In this document: one piece after another, positions 8,369 to 15,995 of the stretch
How the letters are laid out: the number at the start of each line of letters is the position of its first letter
Numbering within the stretch: the first letter of the stretch is position 1
Origin: an uncultured Christensenella sp.
GTDB taxonomy: Bacteria > Bacillota > Clostridia > Christensenellales > Borkfalkiaceae
NCBI GenBank assembly: GCA_910577055.1
Contig: CAJTKX010000005.1
Location: forward strand, 52,481 to 116,480
Direction of reading: 5' to 3'
DNA length: 64,000 nt
Notes under the pieces: model-generated
What the model was told of the DNA's origin: nothing
Seen by the model: the letters and a program-made list of their open reading frames with translations, nothing else
The model's database searches: none
Made by a program: the position numbers and the translations under genes

Positions 8369-10417
8369 ATGATTAACAGAAACGCACTTTTCGCGGACGA
8401 AACGGCAAGTTTTAAAACCCCTTACGAGCCTATGGTCGGCGATACCGTCACGCTAAAATTCAGAACTCTTTCAAACGACGCTTTGCAAGTTTGGGCGGTC
8501 ATCAACGGAATTAGACACAAGATGACTAAGTTCAAAACCGACGAACATTTCGACTATTACAAATTTTCATTCAAATGCACGCAAAGGCAAGTAAGCTATC
8601 ACTTTTGCGCCGTGGACGAGGACGATATTATATTTTTCAACCGCTTGGGCGGGGTGGAAAATACCCAAGCCGAGTACGACTTTTCGTTCGTACCGAACTT
8701 TAAAGTTCCCGATTGGGCTAAGGGCGCCGTATTTTATCAGATTTTCCCCGACCGCTTTTGCAACGGCAACCCCGATAACGACGTCGAGGACAACGAATAT
8801 TTCTATACGGGCGGGCACTCGCGCAGAATACGCGAATGGTATAAGTTCCCCGACAGCCTTGACGTAAACTGTTTTTACGGCGGCGATTTGCAAGGCGTTA
8901 TGGATAAACTCGACTATCTGCAACAGCTCGGCGTTGAGGCTATCTATTTAAATCCCGTGTTCGTTTCGCCCTCTAACCATAAATACGACACGCAAGACTA
9001 CGATTATATCGACCCGCATCTTGCCGTAATCGAGGACGATTTACAGCACGCTATGCAGCATTGGGAAAAGCACAACGGATTTGCGCCCAAGTATATTAAG
9101 CGCACTATCTCAAAAAACAACCTTGAAAAAAGCAACGCGTTTTTTGCCGACTTGGTCAAGGAAATTCACGCGCGCGGAATGAAAGTCGTCATAGACGGCG
9201 TGTTCAATCATTGCGGCTCGTTCAATAAGTGGCTTGACAGAGAGGGCATTTATCTGAATAAAGACGGTTATGAAGAGGGCGCGTTTCAGTCTGCGAAAAG
9301 CCCTTACAGGAGCTATTTCAAATTTAACAAGCCCAACGAGGCGCACAGCGAATATGAGGGGTGGTGGGGTTTTGCTACTTTGCCCAAACTCAATTACGAG
9401 AAAAGCCCAGAACTTGAAGAGTATATCTTGAATTTGGGGGCAAAATGGGTTTCCGCGCCTTACGAGGTGGACGGTTGGCGGCTTGACGTTGCCGCCGACT
9501 TGGGGCACAGCGAAGCTTACAACCATAAATTTTGGCAAAAATTCCGTTCCCGCGTCCGTCAAGCCAATCCCGAAGCGTTTATTTTTGCTGAGCATTACGG
9601 CTCGCCCGAGGCTTGGTTTAACGGCAAAGAGTGGGATTCGGTAATGAATTACGACGCGTTTATGGAGCCGGTCAGTTGGTTTTTGACGGGTATGGATAAG
9701 CACAGCGAGGCGTTCGACAGCGGCAAGCTTTGGGACGGCAAGCAGTTTTTTGAAAGCATTTTCAAGGCAATGTCGAAGTTTCCGCGACCCGCGCTCGATA
9801 CGGCTTTAAACCAACTTTCAAATCACGACCATTCGCGCTTTTTAACCCGCACCAATATGACCGTCGGCACAACCCGCACCAAGGGACCGCACGAGGCGGG
9901 CTACAATATCGATAAACGCGTTATGCAGCTTGCCGTGCTTATGCAAATGACTTGGGTAGGCTCGCCCGGTATTTACTACGCGGACGAGGCGGGGCAAGTA
10001 GGTTGGACCGACCCCGACAGTCGCAGAACTTACCCTTGGGGGCACGAGGACGCGGAGTTAATCGAGTTCCATAAACGCGCCATTGCGTTAAGGAAGCGTA
10101 TACCTTGCTTGAAAATGGGCAGTGTTAAACAGCTTGACGCGGGCAACGGCTATATAGCATACGGCAGATTTGACGAAAACGAGTGCTGTGCCGTTGTTAT
10201 AAACTGTACGGACGGAGAAATATCTTTGACTGTGCCCGTATGGGAGCTTGGCGTTCCGCACGGCGGCGCAAAGATGAGGTTGAAATTTGCGTGCGGCAGT
10301 TGGGGCTTTACCGAGCACGAAGAGGAAAGCGAGGTTCGGCACGGCAGACTTTTCGTGACCTTGCCCGAAAAGAGCGGCGCAGTATATTATTATTCTTTCA
10401 ACGAAGAAAACAATTAA
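8369..10417 (+). CDS. GH13 alpha-glucanase (neopullulanase/cyclomaltodextrinase type)
   Basis: A 682-residue GH13 enzyme with no signal peptide, so it should hydrolyse maltodextrins or glycogen-derived oligosaccharides in the cytosol. Residues 1-115 resemble the N-terminal beta domain (CBM34) of neopullulanases. GAVFYQIFPDRF opens the barrel, GVFNHCG is conserved region I, Asp373 in DGWRLDVAAD is the likely nucleophile, Glu408 in FAEHYG the acid/base and Asp487 in SNHDHSRF the third catalytic residue. An insertion of roughly 50 residues lies around 225-275 (between YDYIDPH and the NLEKSNAFF segment). The exact specificity cannot be read from sequence. glgB follows 123 bases downstream. Confidence 0.9.
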   Translation: MINRNALFADETASFKTPYEPMVGDTVTLKFRTLSNDALQVWAVINGIRHKMTKFKTDEHFDYYKFSFKCTQRQVSYHFCAVDEDDIIFFNRLGGVENTQAEYDFSFVPNFKVPDWAKGAVFYQIFPDRFCNGNPDNDVEDNEYFYTGGHSRRIREWYKFPDSLDVNCFYGGDLQGVMDKLDYLQQLGVEAIYLNPVFVSPSNHKYDTQDYDYIDPHLAVIEDDLQHAMQHWEKHNGFAPKYIKRTISKNNLEKSNAFFADLVKEIHARGMKVVIDGVFNHCGSFNKWLDREGIYLNKDGYEEGAFQSAKSPYRSYFKFNKPNEAHSEYEGWWGFATLPKLNYEKSPELEEYILNLGAKWVSAPYEVDGWRLDVAADLGHSEAYNHKFWQKFRSRVRQANPEAFIFAEHYGSPEAWFNGKEWDSVMNYDAFMEPVSWFLTGMDKHSEAFDSGKLWDGKQFFESIFKAMSKFPRPALDTALNQLSNHDHSRFLTRTNMTVGTTRTKGPHEAGYNIDKRVMQLAVLMQMTWVGSPGIYYADEAGQVGWTDPDSRRTYPWGHEDAELIEFHKRAIALRKRIPCLKMGSVKQLDAGNGYIAYGRFDENECCAVVINCTDGEISLTVPVWELGVPHGGAKMRLKFACGSWGFTEHEEESEVRHGRLFVTLPEKSGAVYYYSFNEENN

Positions 10418-10540
10418 TCGACGGCGCAAGCTAAAACTATGCTTTTTGCTTAGCGCACTCATTTGTGGCTACGCGCGGCGGCGGTGTGAATCTGCGCACA
10501 ATAGCAAAAAAATTTGTGAAATAATTTAAAGGGGAAAAAT

Positions 10541-12640
10541 ATGGATAAATTTTTCGGGGATTTGGACAGATATCTGTTCCATCACGGCACTCATTACGAG
10601 CTTTACAACAAAATGGGTGCGCACATACGCGAAGTTGACGGCGTGCGCGGCGTTCATTTTGTGCTTTGGGCGCCCAACGCAAAAGCCGTTTGCGTAGTTT
10701 CGGACGGCAACGGTTGGACGCCGTGGGCGGACGTTATGACAAAAGTCGACGACGCTATGTGGGAGTTGTTTGTGCCCGGTATGTGCGAGGGCGTCAAGTA
10801 TAAATACCTTGTCGTGCGCGCCGACGGCAGCGAAGTTTATAAAATCGACCCGTATGCTTACGGCTCGGAAAAACGCCCCGCAAACGCTTCGGTTGTTACA
10901 AACCTTGATAACTATAAATGGGGCGATAGCGCGTGGCGCAAGGAAAAGAAGGGCGAAAACTTCCTTGAAAAACCTATGGCTGTGTACGAGGTGCACCTCG
11001 GCAGTTGGAAAAAGGATTTATCCAAGTGGGACGAGGACCAATTTTTCGACTACCGCAGGCTTGCGCACGAGCTTGCCGAATATGTAAATTATATGGGTTA
11101 TACGCATATAGAGCTTATGGGCATTTGCGAATATCCATTCGACCCGAGTTGGGGTTACCAAGTTACGGGTTACTTCTGCCCTACGGCGCGGTACGGCTCG
11201 CCCGAGGACTTTATGTACTTCGTGGACTATATGCATAAAAACGGAATAGGCGTAATTTTGGATTGGGTGCCCGCGCACTTCCCCAAGGACGATTGGGGGC
11301 TTGCTAATTTCGACGGAACGCCCCTCTACGAGTACGGCGACCCGCTCCGCGCGGAATATCCCGAATGGGGCACCAAAGCTTTCGATTTGGGCAAAAAAGA
11401 GGTTTCCAACTTCCTTATCGCGTCGGCGTTTTTCTGGGTTGAAAAGTACCATATCGACGCGTTGCGCGTGGACGCGGTTGCGGCTATGTTTTATAACAGC
11501 TTCGGACGGGAGCAGTACCGTCCCAACATCTACGGCGGCAACGAAAATTTGGAAAGCTTCGAGTTTTTCCGCCACCTTAACAGCGTGCTAAGACAGCGCA
11601 CGGACGCGTTTTTAATCGCCGAGGACAGCTCCATTATAGCCGGCGTAACCAAGCCCGCAAAGGACGGCGGCTTCGGGTTCGGATTGAAGTGGAATATGGG
11701 TTGGATGAACGACGGTATCAAATATTACAACACCGACCCGATTTTCAGGCCCTATCACCATCATTTGATGACGCACACTTTCGAGTACGCGTTTGATGAA
11801 AATTATATGCTTGTTCTATCTCACGACGAGGTGGTATACGGCAAGGGCACGATGATTAACAAGCAAGTCGGCAACAAATTGGATAAACTTGGCAGCCTTA
11901 AAACTTGCTATACTATGATGATAGGTCACCCGGGCAAAAAGTTGCTGTTTATGGGGCAAGACTTCGCGCAAGAAAGCGAGTGGAATTTTAAAACGGGGCT
12001 TGATTGGTGGCTTTGCGACGACGAGAGTCACCGCGACGTTATGAATTGCTACCGCACGCTGTTGCATATTTACAGAGAGCGGGCGGTGCTCCACAACGAC
12101 TGCGGCGGACCCGTCACTTGCGAGTGGATAAACAGCGGCGACTATAACAGAAACATTTTTACGTTTATAAGGCGCAATCCGTGGAACTATAACAACGCGC
12201 TTATCTTTGTGTGCAACTTTGCGCCCGTTTTCAGAAAGGATATGGGCGTAGGCGCGCCCGTCGAGGGAAAATACAAAAGAATTTTTACGACTTATTCCGA
12301 GGGCGACTTAATGGAAGTAGATACTGTCGAAGAGCTTTGCGACGGCAGAAAGTATAAGCTTAAATTTGATTTAAGACCTTACGAGTCGATTATCTTCGAG
12401 GTGCCCTATAAAGAAGAAACCGAGGAAGAAAAGAAAGCCGAAAAGAAAGTTAAAACCGCCATTAAAAAGGAGTTCGAGGGCGTGAAGAACGACCTATCGC
12501 ATATTCCGCAAGTGGAAGTGCCCGACGATTTGAAAACCGCGCCCGCCGCAAAAAAATCGCCCGCAAAGAAAACTGCGGCAGCGGCAAAAACCGCCAAGCC
12601 CGCGGCAACCAAAACCGCAACCGCGAAGAAAAAAGTTTAA
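10541..12640 (+). CDS. glgB: 1,4-alpha-glucan branching enzyme with Lys/Ala-rich tail
   Basis: This enzyme cuts alpha-1,4-glucan and re-attaches the piece through alpha-1,6 bonds, making glycogen branches. Residues about 15-110 form the CBM48-type N-terminal module (HFVLWAPNAKAV), followed by the GH13 barrel (GYQVTGYF, LDWVPAHF). Catalytic residues are Asp311 (DALRVDAVA), Glu361 (IAEDSS) and Asp429 (LSHDEV). The tail beyond residue 622 is unusual: a charged KEETEEEKKAEKK stretch and then a histone H1-like end rich in Lys, Ala, Pro and Thr. AGGGG precedes the ATG, and a perfect terminator follows. No glgA or glgC is in the window. Confidence 0.95.
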   Translation: MDKFFGDLDRYLFHHGTHYELYNKMGAHIREVDGVRGVHFVLWAPNAKAVCVVSDGNGWTPWADVMTKVDDAMWELFVPGMCEGVKYKYLVVRADGSEVYKIDPYAYGSEKRPANASVVTNLDNYKWGDSAWRKEKKGENFLEKPMAVYEVHLGSWKKDLSKWDEDQFFDYRRLAHELAEYVNYMGYTHIELMGICEYPFDPSWGYQVTGYFCPTARYGSPEDFMYFVDYMHKNGIGVILDWVPAHFPKDDWGLANFDGTPLYEYGDPLRAEYPEWGTKAFDLGKKEVSNFLIASAFFWVEKYHIDALRVDAVAAMFYNSFGREQYRPNIYGGNENLESFEFFRHLNSVLRQRTDAFLIAEDSSIIAGVTKPAKDGGFGFGLKWNMGWMNDGIKYYNTDPIFRPYHHHLMTHTFEYAFDENYMLVLSHDEVVYGKGTMINKQVGNKLDKLGSLKTCYTMMIGHPGKKLLFMGQDFAQESEWNFKTGLDWWLCDDESHRDVMNCYRTLLHIYRERAVLHNDCGGPVTCEWINSGDYNRNIFTFIRRNPWNYNNALIFVCNFAPVFRKDMGVGAPVEGKYKRIFTTYSEGDLMEVDTVEELCDGRKYKLKFDLRPYESIIFEVPYKEETEEEKKAEKKVKTAIKKEFEGVKNDLSHIPQVEVPDDLKTAPAAKKSPAKKTAAAAKTAKPAATKTATAKKKV

Positions 12641-12648
12641 TTTTGTCA

Positions 12649-12688
12649 AAAGCCGTCCGCGCAATTTTGCGCGGACGGCTTTATTTTA
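12649..12688 (+). terminator. Terminator after glgB
   Basis: A 16-base perfect stem (AAAGCCGTCCGCGCAA) with a two-base loop is followed by TTTATTTT-type sequence. Confidence 0.88.
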
Positions 12689-12726
12689 GCGGAGTAAGCT
12701 TAAAGCAAACAGAGTAATATACCTAA

Positions 12727-12742
12727 TTAAACGGGACGTTTA
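12727..12742. repeat. Dispersed TTAAACG palindrome upstream of nadA
   Basis: TTAAACG-GGA-CGTTTA matches the motif of the 66-base tandem repeat with one change. It ends three bases before the nadA -35 box, so it may be a regulator site as well as a dispersed repeat. Confidence 0.6.
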
Positions 12743-12745
12743 TGC

Positions 12746-12774
12746 TTGACCGCAAAAGCGGGTTGTTGTATAAT
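12746..12774 (+). promoter_or_regulatory. Sigma-A promoter of nadA
   Basis: TTGACC at 12746-12751 and TATAAT at 12769-12774, 17 bases apart. The -10 box ends seven bases before the nadA ATG, which predicts a leaderless transcript. Confidence 0.8.
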
Positions 12775-12781
12775 TTATACG

Positions 12782-13696
12782 ATGATAAAAGATTTACAAA
12801 ACCAAATTATGGAGCTTAAAAGAGAGCGGGATATCTGTATCCTTGCCCACAGCTATATGTGCGAAGAGATATGCGAGGTTGCCGATTTTACGGGTGACAG
12901 CTACGCCCTTTCCGTAAAGGCAAAAAACGCGCCGCAAAGCACGGTTATAATGTGCGGCGTTCGGTTTATGGCAGAAACCGTTAAAATGCTTTCGCCGCAA
13001 AAAAAGGTCATTCTTGCAAACCCCGCCGCGGGCTGTCCTATGGCGGAGCAGTTCGATAAAGAGGTTATCGGCGAAGTCAAAAAAATGTACCCCGATTACG
13101 CGGTAGTTGCCTACGTCAACACCACTGCGGAATTAAAGACGATTGCCGACGTTTGCGTAACCTCTTCAAGCGCGGTTAAAATCTGCCGCGCCTTGCCCGA
13201 TAAAAACATTTTGTTTATTCCCGATATAAATTTGGGCACCTACGTCAAAAACCAAGTTCCCGAAAAGAATTTCAAGCTTCTTTCGGGCGGTTGCCCCACA
13301 CACGCCAAAATCGAAAAATCAGACGTTCTTACGGCAAAATCCGCTCATCCCGCCGCGCTTTTTCTGGTTCACCCCGAGTGCCGTCCCGAAGTCGTTGCTC
13401 TTGCGGATTACGTCGGTTCCACTTCGGGTATTATGGATTTCGCGGAAAAGTCCGACGGCAAGGAATTTATCATAGGCACTGAAAACTCTATCGTACAGCA
13501 CTTGCAATTCAAGTGCCCCGAAAAAAAGTTTTATCCCCTTTCCAAGGATTTGGTTTGTCACAATATGAAAATAACCACCTTGCCCGACGTTTTAAGTTGC
13601 GTTTTGGGTCGCGGCGGCGAAGAAATAGTTATGGACGAAAAATTGCGCGTGCAAGCGGTTAAGTGTATTGAAAGAATGATTGAACTCGGCGGTTGA
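12782..13696 (+). CDS. nadA: Quinolinate synthase A
   Basis: A [4Fe-4S] enzyme that condenses iminoaspartate with dihydroxyacetone phosphate to quinolinate for NAD synthesis. The 304-residue length is normal. ICILAHSYM is the start of domain 1; candidate cluster cysteines are in MCGVRFMAETVK, GGCPTHAKI and LVCHNMK. The ATG at 12782 gives the family's expected N-terminus; the open frame upstream runs through the promoter and should not be used. No ribosome binding site is visible and the -10 box is seven bases away, so the mRNA is probably leaderless. nadB and nadC are absent. The Rrf2 gene follows after six bases. Confidence 0.95.
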   Translation: MIKDLQNQIMELKRERDICILAHSYMCEEICEVADFTGDSYALSVKAKNAPQSTVIMCGVRFMAETVKMLSPQKKVILANPAAGCPMAEQFDKEVIGEVKKMYPDYAVVAYVNTTAELKTIADVCVTSSSAVKICRALPDKNILFIPDINLGTYVKNQVPEKNFKLLSGGCPTHAKIEKSDVLTAKSAHPAALFLVHPECRPEVVALADYVGSTSGIMDFAEKSDGKEFIIGTENSIVQHLQFKCPEKKFYPLSKDLVCHNMKITTLPDVLSCVLGRGGEEIVMDEKLRVQAVKCIERMIELGG

Positions 13697-13702
13697 TTTT
13701 TT

Positions 13703-14092
13703 ATGATGATTACGACCAAGGGCAGAAACGCCCTTAAAATTATGATTGATTTGGCTCAGCACGGGGGGGAGGGTTTCGTTTCCCTAAACGATATTGCCGA
13801 GCGTCAGAAAGAATCGGTAAAATACCTTGAAGCTTCGGTAGCGCAACTTTCGGCGGCGGGCTTTGTTATAAGCGCGCGCGGCAAAAGCGGCGGGTATAAG
13901 CTTGCGCGCCCCGCAGAAGATTACAGCGTGGCTGAAATTCTTTTAAAGGGCGAAGGCTCGCTTGCGCCCGTGTCTTGCCTTATAAGCGGCTGCGAAAACG
14001 CGGGAACTTGCCAAACCTTGCCCCTTTTTAAAGAACTTGACGAAGTAATTATGAACTTCTTAAATTCGAAAACGCTTAAAGATTTGATTTAG
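13703..14092 (+). CDS. Rrf2 family regulator, IscR-like
   Basis: The 129-residue protein has the Rrf2 winged-helix fold (GRNALKIMIDLAQH, YLEASVAQLSAAGFV, GKSGGYKLARP). Cys92, Cys97 and Cys103 match the three cluster-binding cysteines of IscR in position and spacing, so it probably carries a labile Fe-S cluster and senses cluster supply. It follows nadA, itself a Fe-S enzyme, and precedes iscS-iscU, whose promoter contains the inverted repeat AATTCCTA-N9-TAGGAATT. I infer repression of iscSU by the holo form. CymR-type cysteine regulation is the main alternative, but CymR lacks the cysteine triad. Confidence 0.9.
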   Translation: MMITTKGRNALKIMIDLAQHGGEGFVSLNDIAERQKESVKYLEASVAQLSAAGFVISARGKSGGYKLARPAEDYSVAEILLKGEGSLAPVSCLISGCENAGTCQTLPLFKELDEVIMNFLNSKTLKDLI

Positions 14093-14122
14093 CGCAGAAA
14101 TAAAATTTCCAAATTATATCTT

Positions 14123-14147
14123 AATTCCTATTGACAAAGTAGGAATT
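14123..14147. promoter_or_regulatory. Operator-like inverted repeat at the iscS promoter
   Basis: AATTCCTA (14123-14130) and TAGGAATT (14140-14147) form a perfect 8-base inverted repeat around N9 that contains the whole -35 box. A third half-site TAGGAATT stands at 14178-14185. The Rrf2 regulator encoded just upstream is the obvious candidate to bind. Confidence 0.7.
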
Positions 14148-14159
14148 TATTTTTATAAT
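14131..14159 (+). promoter_or_regulatory. Consensus sigma-A promoter of iscSU
   Basis: Perfect TTGACA (14131-14136) and perfect TATAAT (14154-14159) with a 17-base spacer. A promoter this strong inside an operator fits a tightly repressed gene. Confidence 0.88.
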
Positions 14160-14191
14160 TAAATCATACTAAAAAAATAGGAATTAGAATT

Positions 14192-15382
14192 TTGAAGACA
14201 GTTTATGTAGACAACGCGGCTACTACCGCGATGAGCGATAAAGCAATAGAAGCAATGACGCCCTATTTAAAGGGGGTATACGGCAACCCTTCATCCTTAC
14301 ATACGGTAGGACAAGTTGCCAAAGAACACTTAGAGGACGCGCGCGAAAGAATAGCGAAGTGCCTTAATTGCGAGGCTCGGGAAATTTATTTCACCTCGGG
14401 CGGGTCCGAGTCCGACAACCAAGCTATACGCTCGGCGGCGGCAAACGGCGCGCGCAAAGGCAAAAAGCACATTGTGTCAACCGTATTCGAGCATCATGCC
14501 GTGCTGCATACCCTTAAAAAACTTGAAAAAGAGGGGTTCGAGGTAACTTATCTGCCCGTGCATTCGGACGGGCTTATATTTGCCGAAGAAGTCGCGTCGG
14601 CTATCCGCCCCGATACCGCGCTTGTAACCGTTATGTTTGCCAACAACGAGGTGGGTACTGTTTTGCCCATAGCCGAAATCGGCGCGGTGTGTCGTGTCAA
14701 GGGCGTTGTTTTCCATACAGACGCCGTGCAAGCAGTGGGGCATATTCCCGTTGACGTACGGGAGCAGAATATCGATATGCTGTCCCTTTCGGCGCATAAA
14801 TTCCACGGTGCAAAAGGCGTGGGCGCGCTTTATTGCAAGCGCGGTATACCTTTAAATACCTTTATAGACGGCGGCGCGCAAGAAAGAAACAAGCGTGCCG
14901 GCACGGAAAATCTTGCGGGCATCGCATCGATGACGGCGGCTTTGGAAGAGGCTTGCGCGAATATGACTTCAAACGGCAAAAAGCTGTGCGCGCTTCGTGA
15001 TAGGCTTATCGAAGGGCTTTTGAAAATTCCGCACTCCAAGCTGAACGGCGACAAGCAGCACAGACTGCCTTCCAACGTCAATATCTGTTTCGAGGGTATC
15101 GAAGGGGAAAGCCTTCTTCTGCTTTTGGATGCGAAAGGAATTTGCGCTTCAAGCGGTTCGGCTTGTACGTCGGGCTCGTTGGACCCGTCGCACGTTTTAC
15201 TTGCTTTGGGCTTACCGCACGAGGTTGCGCACGGCTCGTTAAGGCTTAGCTTGTCGGAGTACAACACTGCGGAAGAGGTGGAATATATCATACAAGAAGT
15301 GCCAAAGGTGGTGGAGTATTTGCGCAACATTTCGCCCGTTTGGGAAGAGCTTGAAAAAGGTTTAAAGCCGCACTTAATTTAA
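14192..15382 (+). CDS. iscS: Cysteine desulfurase, IscS/NifS family
   Basis: A PLP enzyme that takes sulfur from L-cysteine as an enzyme-bound persulfide and passes it to the scaffold protein. Lys203 in [10 protein letters not shown] binds PLP; Cys325 in [10 protein letters not shown] is the persulfide cysteine on its mobile loop; TSGGSESDN and NNEVGT are family motifs. The 396-residue length is normal. The frame begins with TTG (14192), giving [12 protein letters not shown], the classical N-terminus. AGGA at 14179-14182, inside the third TAGGAATT half-site, is the only ribosome-binding candidate, so translation may be weak. iscU follows 60 bases downstream. Confidence 0.95.
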   Translation: MKTVYVDNAATTAMSDKAIEAMTPYLKGVYGNPSSLHTVGQVAKEHLEDARERIAKCLNCEAREIYFTSGGSESDNQAIRSAAANGARKGKKHIVSTVFEHHAVLHTLKKLEKEGFEVTYLPVHSDGLIFAEEVASAIRPDTALVTVMFANNEVGTVLPIAEIGAVCRVKGVVFHTDAVQAVGHIPVDVREQNIDMLSLSAHKFHGAKGVGALYCKRGIPLNTFIDGGAQERNKRAGTENLAGIASMTAALEEACANMTSNGKKLCALRDRLIEGLLKIPHSKLNGDKQHRLPSNVNICFEGIEGESLLLLLDAKGICASSGSACTSGSLDPSHVLLALGLPHEVAHGSLRLSLSEYNTAEEVEYIIQEVPKVVEYLRNISPVWEELEKGLKPHLI

Positions 15383-15442
15383 TGGCAAAAGTGCGTTAAT
15401 TAAAGCATATATGGGGGTCTATCGCCCCAAAGGAGATAAAAA

Positions 15443-15883
15443 ATGGCATTATACAGCGAAAAAGTAATGGACCATTTCACCAATCCGAGGAACGTCGGAA
15501 AAATAGAGGACGCGGACGGAATAGGCGAAGTGGGTAACGCCAAGTGCGGCGACATTATGAAGATTTATTTAAAAATCGAAAACGATATTATCGTCGACGT
15601 TAAGTTCAACACTTTCGGGTGCGGCAGCGCTATTGCGTCAAGCTCTATGGCGACCGAACTTATTAAGGGCAAACCTTTAAGCGAGGCGCTCGAACTTACC
15701 AATAAGGCGGTTGCCGAGGCGTTGGACGGCTTACCCGCGCATAAAATGCACTGCTCGGTGCTTGCGGAAGAAGCTATCCGCGCAGCAATAAAAGATTATT
15801 ACGATAAGAACGGTATCGCTTACGATAAATCGCAATTCCCCGACCCTTCGGACGAGGGCGAGCACCATATAGAAGAAGAATAA
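15443..15883 (+). CDS. iscU: Fe-S cluster scaffold protein, NifU/IscU N-domain type
   Basis: The scaffold assembles Fe-S clusters from iron and IscS-derived sulfur and hands them to target proteins. Cys35 (AKCGD), Cys60 (FGCGS) and Cys104 (MHCSVL) are the three ligand cysteines and Asp37 the conserved aspartate. At 146 residues it consists of the IscU domain plus an acidic and His-rich end (EGEHHIEEE). AAAGGAG precedes the start. It completes a minimal iscSU unit; hscA, hscB and ferredoxin genes are not present. Confidence 0.95.
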   Translation: MALYSEKVMDHFTNPRNVGKIEDADGIGEVGNAKCGDIMKIYLKIENDIIVDVKFNTFGCGSAIASSSMATELIKGKPLSEALELTNKAVAEALDGLPAHKMHCSVLAEEAIRAAIKDYYDKNGIAYDKSQFPDPSDEGEHHIEEE

Positions 15884-15897
15884 TTCCGCTTTAATTT

Positions 15898-15933
15898 GCC
15901 GCGGGGTGTTGTAAACTACGCCCGCGGCTTTTT
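15898..15933 (+). terminator. Terminator after iscU
   Basis: The arms GCCGCGGG and CCCGCGGC pair across a 15-base loop and are followed by TTTTTGTTT. Confidence 0.85.
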
Positions 15934-15995
15934 GTTTGCAGTAATAAAAGCGGACAAACCCGAATACCTTATTGAAAGAGAAATCGAGGTATTCT

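Noticed and set aside
12746-12781. Upstream TTG start for nadA
   Set aside because: The TTG is the -35 box of the promoter, and the extension is absent from the family.
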